Positions 44,948-55,028 of a DNA stretch of 64,000 nt are shown here, piece by piece. Source of the stretch: Leucobacter sp. cx-42 (GTDB taxonomy: Bacteria > Actinomycetota > Actinomycetes > Actinomycetales > Microbacteriaceae); the NCBI RefSeq assembly GCF_014529985.1, contig NZ_JACVMU010000011.1, positions 37,103 through 101,102 on the forward strand. Reading direction: 5' to 3'. The position numbers and the translations under genes are program-made. The notes below the pieces were generated by a model. It ran no database searches. It was not told the origin of the DNA and saw only the letters and a program-made list of their open reading frames with translations. Each line of letters begins with the position of its first letter. The first letter of the stretch is position 1.

Positions 44948-46828
44948 TTACCGCTGCTGTTCATAGAGCTCGGCGTAGTGACCGCCGCGGGCGAGCAGCT
45001 CATCGTGGGTACCAGACTCGACGATGCGGCCGGCAGACACCACGTAGATGCGGTCAGCGCCGACGATCGTCGAGAGGCGGTGCGCGATCGCAATCGTCGT
45101 GCGCCCGGTGCGGGCAGAGTCGAGCGCACGCTGCACGACGCGCTCGTTGACGGTGTCGAGGGCGCTCGTAGCCTCGTCGAGCACGAGTACTCGCGGGTCT
45201 TTGAGGAGCACACGGGCAATCGCGATGCGCTGCTTCTCGCCGCCAGAGAGCCGGTAGCCGCGCTCGCCAACGATCGTCTCGTAGCCGTCGGCAAAGCCGG
45301 TGATGGTGTCGTGAATGTTCGCCATGCGGGCCACACGCTCAAGCTCGGCGTCGCTCGCGTCTGGCTTCGCGTACCGCAGGTTGTCTGCGATTGAGGCGTG
45401 GAAGAGATAGGGCTCCTGCGTCACGACGCCGACCCGGTCGACGAGTGCCTCGTGCCGCAGCTCGCGCACGTCGTCACCCGCGTACTTCACTGCCCCGTCG
45501 GTCGCGTCGTACAGCCGCGGAATGAGCGACCCAATCGTCGTCTTCCCCGAGCCAGACGGGCCGACGAACGCCACGAACTCCCCCGACCCGACCTGGAACG
45601 ATACGTCGTCAAGCGTCGGCCGCTCATCTGGCGCCGCATCGTCGTACCGGAAGGTGACGTTCGCGAACTCCACGCAGCCAGCGCGACCGGCCGCGTCAGA
45701 GGGCTCGCGCGCTTCGTCGGTATCGCGGATCGCGGGATCCAAGTCGAGGTACTCAAAGATGCGCGCGAACAACGCCTTCGAGGTCTGCAGGTCGAGTGCC
45801 ACCCGCATGAGGTTGGTGAGGGGGAAGAGGAGTCGCGCCTGCACCGTGGTGAACGCGACGATCGTACCTGCGGTGATGTCGATGGCCCCGTCGCCGCCGC
45901 GCGCCAAGATCAACCCGGCGAAGAGGTACACAATCGCCGGCACCGCAGACATGAAGATGTTCACGAGCGCGAAGAACACCTGGCCACTCATCGTCTGCTT
46001 CACCTGCAGCGCGATCTGGTTACTGTTCTCTGCCGCGTAGCGCTCGCTCTCCATGCCCTCACGGGCGTAGGTCTTCGCGAGCAGCACGCCAGACACCGAC
46101 AGCGTCTCTTGCGTAATCGCCGTCATCTCAGACAGCGACTCCTGCGTGCGACCAGCGATGCGTGCTCGCACCTGACCAACGCGACGCTGCGCGATGACGA
46201 GCACGGGCATGATGATGACCGCGATGAGCGTGAGCTGCCAGCTGAGCAGCAGCATCGCGACGAAGGCAGCGATGACGGTCACAGTGTTGCCGATGACGCT
46301 CGAGACCGTGTTCGACAGTACGCCAGCGACGCCGCCGACGTCGTTCTGAATGCGCGACTGAATCACGCCCGTCTTCGTACGTGTAAAGAACGCGAGCTCC
46401 ATCGACTGCAGGTGCGTGAACAGCCGCTCACGCAGGTCACCCATGACTCGATTGCCCACGCGCGCGGTCATGTATGTCTGCAGCACCCCGATGCCAGCCG
46501 AGACGATGAAGAGTGTGACCATGATGATGAGCAGGCGCGTGAGCTCAGGCATGTTCGGCCCACCGCCATCGAGCGGGAAGAGCCCGACGTCGAAGACCTG
46601 TTGTGTGAGCAACGGTGGCAAGACGCCGAGACCTGCGGCCAGGATGACGAGCACAACGATGATGATGAGCGGGCCACGGTAGGGGCGGAAGAGCTCTGCG
46701 ATCCGCGCACCCAGGCGATCGATCTTCGGCGCCTCACGGTTGCGCTCACGCTGTGCCGCGGCATCAGCTGACGCCACGCGACCCCCACCTCGGGCACCGC
46801 GTGCTGCTGGACCACCGTGCATACTCAT
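44948..46828 (-). CDS. ABC exporter, fused permease-ATPase (MsbA-like)
   Basis: About 626 residues. An N-terminal six-span exporter domain (starting near LIIIVVLVILAAGLG) is joined to a nucleotide-binding domain with GPSGSGKTT (Walker A), LSGGEKQRIAIAR (signature) and VLVLDEATSALD (Walker B), then IAHRLS. ATG 46828 gives a Gly/Arg-rich N-terminal extension. It probably exports lipids or drugs as a homodimer. rlmH follows on the same strand. Confidence 0.93.
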   Translation of the reverse strand: MSMHGGPAARGARGGGRVASADAAAQRERNREAPKIDRLGARIAELFRPYRGPLIIIVVLVILAAGLGVLPPLLTQQVFDVGLFPLDGGGPNMPELTRLLIIMVTLFIVSAGIGVLQTYMTARVGNRVMGDLRERLFTHLQSMELAFFTRTKTGVIQSRIQNDVGGVAGVLSNTVSSVIGNTVTVIAAFVAMLLLSWQLTLIAVIIMPVLVIAQRRVGQVRARIAGRTQESLSEMTAITQETLSVSGVLLAKTYAREGMESERYAAENSNQIALQVKQTMSGQVFFALVNIFMSAVPAIVYLFAGLILARGGDGAIDITAGTIVAFTTVQARLLFPLTNLMRVALDLQTSKALFARIFEYLDLDPAIRDTDEAREPSDAAGRAGCVEFANVTFRYDDAAPDERPTLDDVSFQVGSGEFVAFVGPSGSGKTTIGSLIPRLYDATDGAVKYAGDDVRELRHEALVDRVGVVTQEPYLFHASIADNLRYAKPDASDAELERVARMANIHDTITGFADGYETIVGERGYRLSGGEKQRIAIARVLLKDPRVLVLDEATSALDTVNERVVQRALDSARTGRTTIAIAHRLSTIVGADRIYVVSAGRIVESGTHDELLARGGHYAELYEQQR

Positions 46829-46999
46829 ATGTTTGGAGCGTACTCCGCGCCACCGACATTCGGGAGAGGAATTCGCGGCAAGCGTGCACGCGCCCTCGAA
46901 GCCTGCGGCGAGCGCGCATGTCGCTGCGTGACGCTGAGGGTTCCGTTCAGGGGCGCGGATCACAATACTTATACAGAAGCAGCAGCGAGAGGACTCCCC

Positions 47000-47794
47000 A
47001 TGTCAGCACAGGATCAGCACGCATTCGCCGCCGAGCACGCCGCTTGGCACGACAAGGTTGAGGCCGGCCGCGCGAGCGCGCACGGCCCGCTGAGCATGAC
47101 TGCGCTGCACTGGCTGACTGCTGAGCCTTCGGCGCTCGCTGGGTTGCCCGGCACCTGGAGCGCACCGACCGCGAACACCGTGACGGTCGAGTTCACGGCT
47201 GCCGACAACGTTGCTCACAATGGCGAACCGGTGGTTGGTGAGATCACGTTCGGACCCTTCGAGGAGCAGGGCGCAGAGTTGCTCACATGGGGCGACGTAA
47301 ATATTTTGGTGGCCGAGCGCAGTGGGCGGATCTCGGTGCGTCCGCAGGATCCGGCATCAGCGATCCGCGCCGCATATGAGGGAACTGCGACGTTTGCCGC
47401 CGATCCTGCGTGGCGGGTGACCGCGCGCCTTGAGCCGCTCCCCCGCGAGCGCGTCGAGGTGAACTGCGCGGTTCCCGGCGCGAAGCAGTACTTCAATTCC
47501 CCGGGTCAGGCGGTCTTTGAGGTCGACGGCGAGCGCCACGCGCTCACGCTGTTCGGTACGCCTGGCGATCTGCGCGTCCACTTCACTGACGCGACCCGTG
47601 GTGACGAGACCTTTGAGTTTGTGCGGTTCCTCGCGGTTGAGGAGCAGGCGGACGGCTCGCTCGTGCTCGACTTCAACCGCGCGACGAACCCGCCGTTTGC
47701 GTACAACCCGAACACGACCTGCCCCTTCACGCCGCCGGAGAACGACCTCTCGATTCCCGTGCGCGCGGGCGAGCGTCTGCCATCGGCTGCATAG
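47000..47794 (+). CDS. DUF1684 family protein
   Basis: 264 residues, MSAQDQHAFAAEHAAWHDKVEAGR start and an ALHWLTAEPSALAGLPGTW segment. The C-terminal FNRATNPPFAYNPNTTCPFTPPENDLSIPVRAGE is the hallmark of DUF1684. No signal peptide. Function unknown. It is preceded by AGAGAGGACT and followed by the importer operon 135 bp on. Confidence 0.9.
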   Translation: MSAQDQHAFAAEHAAWHDKVEAGRASAHGPLSMTALHWLTAEPSALAGLPGTWSAPTANTVTVEFTAADNVAHNGEPVVGEITFGPFEEQGAELLTWGDVNILVAERSGRISVRPQDPASAIRAAYEGTATFAADPAWRVTARLEPLPRERVEVNCAVPGAKQYFNSPGQAVFEVDGERHALTLFGTPGDLRVHFTDATRGDETFEFVRFLAVEEQADGSLVLDFNRATNPPFAYNPNTTCPFTPPENDLSIPVRAGERLPSAA

Positions 47795-47929
47795 CCGTTT
47801 GATAGCGCCAGAGTAGGCCACAGAATAGACATCACTTCAGGCAATAAGTAACCGTACGAAATCTAATGGGGCATTTGGCCGCATCTCTGGGTAGGCTCAT
47901 CCGCACAGACTCAGTGATTGGAGAGCCCC

Positions 47930-49564
47930 ATGCGTTCCCTCCCCTCGATTTCGCGCGACCGACACCGCGGTCGTGGCCGCGCCCTTCGCGGAGCAGCGGT
48001 TGCTGGCACGATTGTTGCCGCCCTCGCGCTGACCGCATGTGGCAGCACCGGAGGCAGCGACGACGCTGCACCGGCTGACAGTGGCAAGACGCTTGACAGT
48101 GTGACCGTCGGCTTCCCTGGCTCGCTGTCGAACCTGTCGATCACGCAGGAAGCCGGCATCCTCAACTACAACCTCAACGCGACCGTGCAGGAGGGTCTCG
48201 TCGGCATCTCGACCTCGGGCGAGATCGTGCCCGCGCTCGCATCTGAGTGGACGACGCCAGACGACACCACCTACGTGTTCACCCTGCGTCCCGACGCGAA
48301 GTTTGCGAACGGTGACCCCGTCACCCCCGCTGACGTGGTCTTCAGCCTGAACAATGCGGCGGATCCTGCAGCATCGCCCGGCACCAACTACTACCTGGCC
48401 TCCCTCGCTTCGGCAGAGGTCACCGGCGACAACGAAGTCACCATCAAGACGAAGGCGCCAGAGGCGGCGTTCCTCGCGAACCTCTCCAGTGCTGGTGCGC
48501 TCGTCGTCACGCAGGAGAAGTTCGCGCAGGAGCACGGCAACAAGCTCGGCACGAGCACCTCGCTGCTGCTCGGCACCGGACCGTACCAGGTCACCGAGTT
48601 CTCCCCCGATTCGCACGCCCTCCTCACCCCCAACGAGAACTGGGCTGGTGAGCCGGTGAAGGCGAAGGAGATCCGCGTCGATTTCATCTCTGACGAGAAC
48701 ACTCGCCTGCTCGCAGCGCAGAAGGGCGACCTCGACATCGCACTCAACGTGCCCCTGACTCAGGTGGCACAGTGGGAGAAGATCGACGGCGGCCGAGTTG
48801 AGGCACTCAACGACTTCTCGTACGTCGGCCTGCAGTTCGATCAGAGTGTTGCGCCGTTCGATGATCCGAACGTGCGCGCGGCAATCGCCAGTGCGGCAGA
48901 CCGTGACGCGATCGTCGAGAAGCTGCTGCGCGGCTACGGCGAACCCGCAAACACCATCATGTCGCCAGAGACCCTCAGCCAGGCGTACTCGCCTGAGGAG
49001 GCACGCGAGATCCTGAGCAAGGTCAAGGCGAACAGCTTCGACCTCAAGCAGGCAGCAGAGTTCCTCAAGGAGTCGTCGGTTCCTGAGGGCTTCACGACCG
49101 AGCTCACCTACCCGAACACGGGCCAGCAGCTCGGCACCGCGGCGCAGTCGCTCGCTGAGAACCTCAAGACCATCGGCATCACCGTGAAGGTGCGCGAGGT
49201 ACCCATCGAAGAGTGGCTCGCAACCGTCGGTGACGGCGAGCACGGCCTCGGCTTCATGTGGTACCTGCCGACGACCGGCAACCCCGCTGAGATCAACAGC
49301 TATCTGCTCGGCACTGACAACCCCAACCACTTCGAAAGCGATGAAGCGGTAAAGCTCATCGCCGAGGCATCAGCTGAGACCGATCCGAAGAAGCAGATCG
49401 ACCTGCTCGTGCAGCTCGAGGAGCTCAACGCAGCAGAGACCGCAACCTCGCCGCTGTGGTGGGGCCAGAGCCTCACCTACTTCTCGGGCAACGTCGGCCT
49501 GACCGACTTCTCGCCGTACTCCTTCATCGGACCGTGGGGCGCAGAGCTCTACGCGGCTGAATGA
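47930..49564 (+). CDS. ABC importer peptide-type substrate-binding lipoprotein
   Basis: About 544 residues. A twin-basic-rich N-terminus leads into a hydrophobic stretch with lipobox LTACG. The SBP_bac_5 fold is clear: GILNYNLNATVQEGLVGISTSGEIVPALASEW and SDENTRLLAAQKGDLDIAL, typical of oligopeptide/dipeptide binding proteins. ATG 47930 is preferred over 47918 because GGAG lies seven bases before it. Its stop overlaps the permease start by four bases; it is the first gene of a five-gene operon. Confidence 0.93.
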   Translation: MRSLPSISRDRHRGRGRALRGAAVAGTIVAALALTACGSTGGSDDAAPADSGKTLDSVTVGFPGSLSNLSITQEAGILNYNLNATVQEGLVGISTSGEIVPALASEWTTPDDTTYVFTLRPDAKFANGDPVTPADVVFSLNNAADPAASPGTNYYLASLASAEVTGDNEVTIKTKAPEAAFLANLSSAGALVVTQEKFAQEHGNKLGTSTSLLLGTGPYQVTEFSPDSHALLTPNENWAGEPVKAKEIRVDFISDENTRLLAAQKGDLDIALNVPLTQVAQWEKIDGGRVEALNDFSYVGLQFDQSVAPFDDPNVRAAIASAADRDAIVEKLLRGYGEPANTIMSPETLSQAYSPEEAREILSKVKANSFDLKQAAEFLKESSVPEGFTTELTYPNTGQQLGTAAQSLAENLKTIGITVKVREVPIEEWLATVGDGEHGLGFMWYLPTTGNPAEINSYLLGTDNPNHFESDEAVKLIAEASAETDPKKQIDLLVQLEELNAAETATSPLWWGQSLTYFSGNVGLTDFSPYSFIGPWGAELYAAE

Positions 49565-50517
49565 ACCGGCTCGCTCGCACGATCGCGATCCGCCTCCTCG
49601 GCGTGATCGTGATCCTGCTGCTGATCTCGTTCCTGACGTATTCGCTGGTCTACCTTGCGCCGGGCGACATCGTCAAGAACCTGCTCGGCAACCGACCTGC
49701 TTCGGCTGAGGCCGTTGCTGCGATCCGCGCCCAATATCACCTCGATGAGCCGTTCCTCGTGCGGTACTTCGATTGGCTCTGGGCCGCTCTGCAGGGCGAC
49801 TTCGGTGAGTCGATCCGCATGCAGCAGCCGGTGACGACCGTCATCGGTGAGCGGATCGGCAGCACGGTCGCACTCGTACTCCTGGCGTTCTTGGTCGCGG
49901 TCGTCACCGCGATCCCGCTCGGCATCATCGCAGCTGCCCGCGAGGGCAAGGCGACCGACCGCCTGACCAGCGCACTCGCGCTGCTCGGGCTGTCGGCGCC
50001 GTCATTCGCGCTCGCGATTCTGCTGCTGTACCTGTTCTCGATGCTCATCCCGCTGTTCCCCGCGTACGGCGGCGGCAAGGGAGCACTCGACGTCCTGTGG
50101 CATCTCACCCTGCCCGCGATCGTGCTCGCCTCCGGCATCGGCGCGATCCTCATGCGCATGACCCGCGCCGCGGTACTGCGCGAACTCGGCAGCGACTCGG
50201 TCACGTTCGCGCGGTCGCGCGGCCTGTCCGAGCGCGAGGTGCGCACGATCGCGCTCCGCTCGGCTGCGATCCCCATCATCACGGGTGCCGGCCTGATCCT
50301 CACGTTCATTGTCGGCGGCACGATCATCGTCGAGACCGTGTTCTCGCTGCCCGGCATCGGCTCGCTGCTGCAGGAGTCGGTCCTCTTCAAGGACTTGCCC
50401 GTCGTGCAGGCGGTCACGCTACTCATCGCGGCGACCATCGCGATCATCACCATCATCGTGGACCTCAGCTACCTGCTGCTTGATCCGCGCGTACGTGGAC
50501 GGGAGCTCAGCGCATGA
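49561..50517 (+). CDS. ABC importer permease (DppB-type)
   Basis: 318 residues with about six spans. The EAA loop is visible as FARSRGLSEREVRTIALRSAAIP, and the N-terminal LISFLTYSLVYLAPGDIVKNLLGNRPAS segment matches DppB/OppB permeases. It forms the pore with the next permease. It overlaps both neighbours by four bases. Confidence 0.94.
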   Translation: MNRLARTIAIRLLGVIVILLLISFLTYSLVYLAPGDIVKNLLGNRPASAEAVAAIRAQYHLDEPFLVRYFDWLWAALQGDFGESIRMQQPVTTVIGERIGSTVALVLLAFLVAVVTAIPLGIIAAAREGKATDRLTSALALLGLSAPSFALAILLLYLFSMLIPLFPAYGGGKGALDVLWHLTLPAIVLASGIGAILMRMTRAAVLRELGSDSVTFARSRGLSEREVRTIALRSAAIPIITGAGLILTFIVGGTIIVETVFSLPGIGSLLQESVLFKDLPVVQAVTLLIAATIAIITIIVDLSYLLLDPRVRGRELSA

Positions 50518-51389
50518 TCCGCCCCACTACCTCGCTCTCCCCAGCGCAGCTGCCGAAGACCGGCCGTGGCCTCGGCCGCAGGCGCGGCAACACCGTCGTG
50601 ATTGTCTCGCTCGTGTTCCTCGCGATCGTGGCCGTGCTCGCGATCGTCTCCCCGTTCTTGCAAGAGGCGGCGACGAAGCAGAGCATCCTCGATTCGCTCC
50701 TGCCCATGGGCTTCGACGGCCACCCGCTCGGCACTGACGAGCTCGGCCGCGACATCCTCATGCTCACACTCGCTGGCACCGGCTCGGCCGTCGCCGGCCC
50801 GCTCGTGATCGCGGCAGGCTCCATGGTCCTCGCGATCATCTTCGGCACGCTCGCCGGCTACCTCGGCGGCTTCACCGACACCGTGATTGGGCGGATCGTC
50901 GACATCCTCCTGTCGCTCCCCGTCATGCTCGTGGCCATCGTCGTCGCGGGTATCTTCGGCGCGGGCTACTGGGTCACCGTCGGCATGCTCATCGTGCTCT
51001 TCGCACCGTCGGACATCCGCATCGTGCGCGCGGGCGTCATCGAGCAGGCACCCCGACCCTATGTCGAGGCTGGCCAAATGCTCGCGCTCTCCCCCGCGCG
51101 CATTATGTACGTCCACATCGTTCCCAACGTGTGGCCGCTCATCGTGACGAACTTCATGCTCAACCTCGGCATCGCGCTCGTGACGCTGTCGTCGCTGTCG
51201 TTCCTCGGTATCGGCGTCGCGCCAGGTACCCCCGACTGGGGTCGCCAGATCGCTGACGGCCGCACGCTCATGCTCGACAACCCCGCAATGCTCCTGTTGC
51301 CCGCCCTCCTCATCATCGCGGTGACGATGGCGGTCAACCTGCTCGGCGATCACCTCGGCGAGCGCCTCCGCGCGAAGGGAATCCAATGA
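50514..51389 (+). CDS. ABC importer permease (DppC-type)
   Basis: 291 residues. It begins with a disordered N-terminus followed by a membrane span, and has PLGTDELGRDILMLTLAGTGSAVAGPL, the DppC signature, and EAGQMLALSPARIMYVHIVPNVWP as its EAA loop. Overlapping starts and stops couple it to the ATPase gene. Confidence 0.94.
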   Translation: MIRPTTSLSPAQLPKTGRGLGRRRGNTVVIVSLVFLAIVAVLAIVSPFLQEAATKQSILDSLLPMGFDGHPLGTDELGRDILMLTLAGTGSAVAGPLVIAAGSMVLAIIFGTLAGYLGGFTDTVIGRIVDILLSLPVMLVAIVVAGIFGAGYWVTVGMLIVLFAPSDIRIVRAGVIEQAPRPYVEAGQMLALSPARIMYVHIVPNVWPLIVTNFMLNLGIALVTLSSLSFLGIGVAPGTPDWGRQIADGRTLMLDNPAMLLLPALLIIAVTMAVNLLGDHLGERLRAKGIQ

Positions 51390-53008
51390 CCCCCGCAGTT
51401 TCAGCGCAGGGCGCCCAGGTGGCCCGCGGCGTCGTCGTACGCGGCCTCGCGGTCGACGGCCCCGCCGGCCCGATCGTGCAGCCGCTCGACCTCGAGATCA
51501 CCCCGGGCACGACGCTTGCAATCATCGGTGAATCAGGCTCCGGCAAGACCATGACCGCACGCGCAATCACCGGCCTGCTGCCCCGCGGCACCTCGGCCGA
51601 GGGTGAGATGCGGATCGACGACGCCCCTTTCAACCTCGCCAGCACGTCAGAATCCGACTGGGCAGAGGTACGCGGGCGCCGCGCGGTGCTGCTGTTGCAA
51701 GACCCGTTCACGAGCCTGAGTCCGGTCATTCGCTGCGGTGAGCAGATTGCTGCGACGATCCGCGCCCGTGCTCGCCACGAAGGATCACCGCTCAGCAAGA
51801 CCGATCTCGCGGCCGAGGTCACCAGGCGTCTCGCCGAGGTGCACCTGCCGGCCGAGATCGCGAAGCGATACCCAAGCGAACTGTCGGGCGGCATGCGGCA
51901 GCGCGTCGCGATCGCGGCGGCACTTGCGGCAGAGCCGCGCCTGCTCATCGCAGACGAGCCGACGACCGCGCTCGACGCGAGCAACCAGGGCGAGGTGCTT
52001 GACCTGCTGCGCGAGCTGCAGCGCACGCACGACATGTGCGTGCTGCTCATCAGCCACGACCTCGGCATCGTGTCGGGTCGCGCAGAAGAGCTCATCGTCA
52101 TGCGCGGCGGCGAGGTCGTCGAGCGCGGACGCACTGAGGCAGTGTTGTCCGATCCGCGGCACACGTACACCCGAGCGCTGCTCGCGGCGAACCCTTCGGT
52201 CACCGACGCCGGCGATGGGCGCGGATCCGTCAGCCCCACCGCACCCGCCGTCCTCAGCGCGCACGGCGTCACGAAGCGCTTTGGCGCGCGTACGGTCTTG
52301 GCAGACGCGGCGGTCGACGTCGCCGCTGGTGAGATCGTTGCGCTCGTGGGCGAGTCAGGCTCTGGCAAGTCAACGTTCGCACGGTGCATCGCTGGTCTCG
52401 ATGTGCCCGATGCTGGCACGGTCACGCTCGGCGGCGAGCAGCTGCCCGCCGGTCGCCGCGGCCGCAAGCCCGGTCAGATGCAGATCGTGTTCCAAGATCC
52501 GTACTCGACCCTCAACCCGGCCTTCACCATCGGCCGCTCCCTCACCGAGGCGCTTGCCGCGGTTGGCCGCCCCGCGTCTGATCTCGAGGAGCTCATGCGG
52601 CTCGTTGAACTCGATCCGTCGTTCGCGTCGCGCCGGCCGTCGCAGCTGTCTGGCGGTCAGCGCCAGCGCGTGGCAATCGCGCGTGCGCTCGCGCCGAACC
52701 CTGAGCTGCTTATCTGTGACGAGAGCGTTTCGGCGCTCGATGTCTCGGTGCAGGCCCAGATCCTAGAGTTGCTCACACGCCTGCGAGATTCGTTTGGCCT
52801 GGCAATTCTGTTCATTACTCACGATCTCGGGGTGGTTGCCCGGGTCGCTGCGCGTACAGTGGTGCTCCAAGCCGGGCACATTGTGGAATCTGGAACCACC
52901 GAACAGGTACTCCGGGCTCCGACGCACCCATACACACAGATGCTTGTTGCCGCGGCCGAGCGCGAAAGCGTTGCCCCAGCCGCCAACACCGATTCACAGG
53001 AGAACTAG
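51386..53008 (+). CDS. ABC importer ATPase, DppD-DppF fusion
   Basis: 540 residues carrying two nucleotide-binding domains. First: GESGSGKTMTARAI, LSGGMRQRVAIA, LLIADEPTTALDA. Second (from about 285): GESGSGKSTFARC, LSGGQRQRVAIAR, LLICDESVSALDVSV. The second half keeps the C-terminal signature of Dpp/OppF. Both domains look intact. It energises the importer, and its gene ends 3 bp before the C39-like peptidase gene. Confidence 0.94.
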   Translation: MTPAVSAQGAQVARGVVVRGLAVDGPAGPIVQPLDLEITPGTTLAIIGESGSGKTMTARAITGLLPRGTSAEGEMRIDDAPFNLASTSESDWAEVRGRRAVLLLQDPFTSLSPVIRCGEQIAATIRARARHEGSPLSKTDLAAEVTRRLAEVHLPAEIAKRYPSELSGGMRQRVAIAAALAAEPRLLIADEPTTALDASNQGEVLDLLRELQRTHDMCVLLISHDLGIVSGRAEELIVMRGGEVVERGRTEAVLSDPRHTYTRALLAANPSVTDAGDGRGSVSPTAPAVLSAHGVTKRFGARTVLADAAVDVAAGEIVALVGESGSGKSTFARCIAGLDVPDAGTVTLGGEQLPAGRRGRKPGQMQIVFQDPYSTLNPAFTIGRSLTEALAAVGRPASDLEELMRLVELDPSFASRRPSQLSGGQRQRVAIARALAPNPELLICDESVSALDVSVQAQILELLTRLRDSFGLAILFITHDLGVVARVAARTVVLQAGHIVESGTTEQVLRAPTHPYTQMLVAAAERESVAPAANTDSQEN

Positions 53009-53011
53009 GGA

Positions 53012-54157
53012 ATGTCTGCAGCAGACCTCATCACCGCCATCGTTGACGGTGCACACGCCCCGGCCGGCCTCACAGGAGACCGCCTCGCACTGTGGACGAT
53101 CGAACGCGATCACTGGTCGCCTCGCACGATCACCGTGACCGACGCGACTGGTACCGTGCTCGCGACCGCGCTCACCGCTGGCCGCCCCCACACCGCGTAC
53201 CGCAAGGTTGTTGACCTTGTCGTCGCTGAGGGCGCTGGCGCCAACGCAGAGGCAGCAGCCATTGCCGCACTCGAGGCCGCCCGCGACGACCGCCTCGCGA
53301 ACGACGACGGCTCGCAGCCCGCACCGATCGTGATCCGCTTCGAGGAGCATCCCACGCAGGCGGCGCTCACCGCGGCCGTCCGATCCGCGCTCACAGCGGT
53401 TGGTTTTGCACAGGACGCAGATCCGCTTCCCTCGGTGCCCAGCACCCGCCCCGAAGACGCCGCGTTCACGCGCAGCTGGTCGCTGTGGCTCGGCGCGGCA
53501 CCGACCCGCGCCGTGCCGTACTACGGCCAGACCACCGACGTCACCTGTGGCGCAGTCACCTCGCTCATGATGTTTGAGGAGAACAACCTCGGCCAGTTCG
53601 GCACCGATGGCACCGAGAATCACACGGTCGAGCTCGACTTCTGGCGCCGCGCAACGAACATGCCCGCGTGCGAGCCGATCGGCCTCGCGGTCACGACCGC
53701 TGAGGAACTACTTGCGCGCACCGGCGACGCGGATCGCAAGCCCCGCGTCATCCTCAGCGCCGAGGGCCCCGTGCTGCTCGAGTGGTACACCGACTTCTAC
53801 GAGCGAAAGCTCCGCGTGCAGCTGCAGGAGGAGTCGCGGCGCACGGCAGAGTCACTCGGACTCCCGGTGGAGCGCCGGTGGGCGTCGACCGAGGAGATCC
53901 GCGACCTGGTGGCGGAGGGCAACGACGTCTTCCTGCTCATCGCGCTCGAGCCCCTCATCAAGGACCCCGCGGCGCACTGGGTGCTCGCGCACGACGTCAT
54001 CGGCGACAGCATCATCATCTCCGACCCCTGGGTCGAGCAGGAGCACGGCGAGAGCTGGGTTGACACGAGCGCGCTGCCCATCCCCCTCGCCGGCATCGAC
54101 CTCATCACCCGCTGGGGTGAGCCGGAGTACCGCGGCATCATCGTCGTCCCGCGCTAA
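53012..54157 (+). CDS. Peptidase C39-like cysteine peptidase
   Basis: 381 residues. The catalytic cysteine lies in YYGQTTDVTCGAVTSLMMF and the histidine/aspartate in WVLAHDVIGDSIIISDPW, the papain-like C39 (bacteriocin-leader type) fold. Residues 1-130 (LALWTIERDHWSPRTITVTDATGTVLATAL, then YRKVVDLVV) resemble a degenerate GNAT-like or lid domain. No signal peptide, so it should be cytoplasmic. It is the last gene of the importer operon, 3 bp after the ATPase, which suggests that it processes the imported peptide. Confidence 0.85.
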   Translation: MSAADLITAIVDGAHAPAGLTGDRLALWTIERDHWSPRTITVTDATGTVLATALTAGRPHTAYRKVVDLVVAEGAGANAEAAAIAALEAARDDRLANDDGSQPAPIVIRFEEHPTQAALTAAVRSALTAVGFAQDADPLPSVPSTRPEDAAFTRSWSLWLGAAPTRAVPYYGQTTDVTCGAVTSLMMFEENNLGQFGTDGTENHTVELDFWRRATNMPACEPIGLAVTTAEELLARTGDADRKPRVILSAEGPVLLEWYTDFYERKLRVQLQEESRRTAESLGLPVERRWASTEEIRDLVAEGNDVFLLIALEPLIKDPAAHWVLAHDVIGDSIIISDPWVEQEHGESWVDTSALPIPLAGIDLITRWGEPEYRGIIVVPR

Positions 54158-54171
54158 CCGGTCCAGACACC

Positions 54172-54216
54172 ACAACGGCCGCAAACTCAGGTTTCCCTGG
54201 AGTCCGCGGCCGTTGT
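54172..54216. terminator. Bidirectional terminator
   Basis: ACAACGGCCGC and GCGGCCGTTGT, perfect 11-bp arms with a 23-base loop, between the convergent genes ending at 54157 and 54227. Confidence 0.8.
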
Positions 54217-54226
54217 CGTCAGTTCG

Positions 54227-54715
54227 TTAGCGTGCTGCGCCGGAAAGCGATCCGGTGCTCGGCGCAGCCGGGTCGTACGCGAGGCAGTAGATCTCGCGGT
54301 CGTTCAGCGCGGTCCAGCTCCCCTCAGTGGGCGTGATCGGCCACCACTCGAGCTCGGTCTCGTCGTACGAGATGCCGATGAACTTCTCGAACTGCGCAAC
54401 GCAGGTTTCCGCTGCGGCATCTGCCACAGCGGTTTCGCCTGGCCACGCACCGCCGTCCATGTTGAAGGCGTAGTACACCTCGTTGTCATGCAACTCGGCA
54501 CAGGGCACGACGGGAACCTCGCTTGCATCACCGTCTGGAACGTCGATGGTGCAATCACCCACGCGGATCTGGAACACACTGTCCTGGCCAGCCTCAGTCA
54601 CCTCGCGGGTTTCCGAGTCGCGGGCCGCGGGCGTACCCGAGCAGCCGGCGAGCGCACCGGTGAGTGCGAGCGCACCAATGAGAACAGCAGCAGAGGAAGT
54701 ACCGCGCAGGCGCAT
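54227..54715 (-). CDS. Septum-formation-type lipoprotein
   Basis: 162 residues with a signal peptide and lipobox LAGC. The body contains FQIRVGDCTIDVPDGD, VPVVPCAELHDNEVYYAF and EREIYCLAYDP-like segments with two conserved cysteine pairs, the pattern of actinobacterial septum-formation (Septum_form) proteins. ATG 54715 with AAAGGA upstream is preferred over 54730. The role in cell division is presumed from the family. Confidence 0.82.
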   Translation of the reverse strand: MRLRGTSSAAVLIGALALTGALAGCSGTPAARDSETREVTEAGQDSVFQIRVGDCTIDVPDGDASEVPVVPCAELHDNEVYYAFNMDGGAWPGETAVADAAAETCVAQFEKFIGISYDETELEWWPITPTEGSWTALNDREIYCLAYDPAAPSTGSLSGAAR

Positions 54716-55028
54716 AGAAAGTCCTTTCACAGAACAACAAGTCAGATACCTGAGAATAGGGAATCAATAACCAGTGCCCAGGCATAGAAAGTCTATGTAC
54801 TTCCTCGGTTGCTTCCAACCTCGGTGCCACGCAAACAAAACTTCCTGTGCGTGACCAACAGTGTTGCTCTCAACCCTCGGTATGTAACCTCGGAACACCA
54901 CGGAGTTACGCCTCACACGTTGCCTAGTACACAGTGCGAGGGGCGCGGACTCGCGTGGCAGATCCGCCCCCGACGCACACCGGACTCACGACGTACGTCG
55001 CCCAACCAGCGATCCGGCAAACGACTGG
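54716..55028. other. Intergenic region before the lipoprotein gene
   Basis: About 310 bp without a gene. It carries the terminator at 54934-54978 and AT-richer sequence (54730-54900) that probably holds the lipoprotein promoter. Confidence 0.6.
54934..54978 (-). terminator. Terminator of the FBP-domain gene
   Basis: GTGCGAGGGGCG with CGCCCCCGACGCAC arms, 51 bases after the minus-strand stop at 55029. Confidence 0.65.

Noticed and set aside
45398..46771. 457-codon plus-strand frame
   Set aside because: Antisense to the MsbA-like exporter; low complexity (Arg/Asp/His rich).
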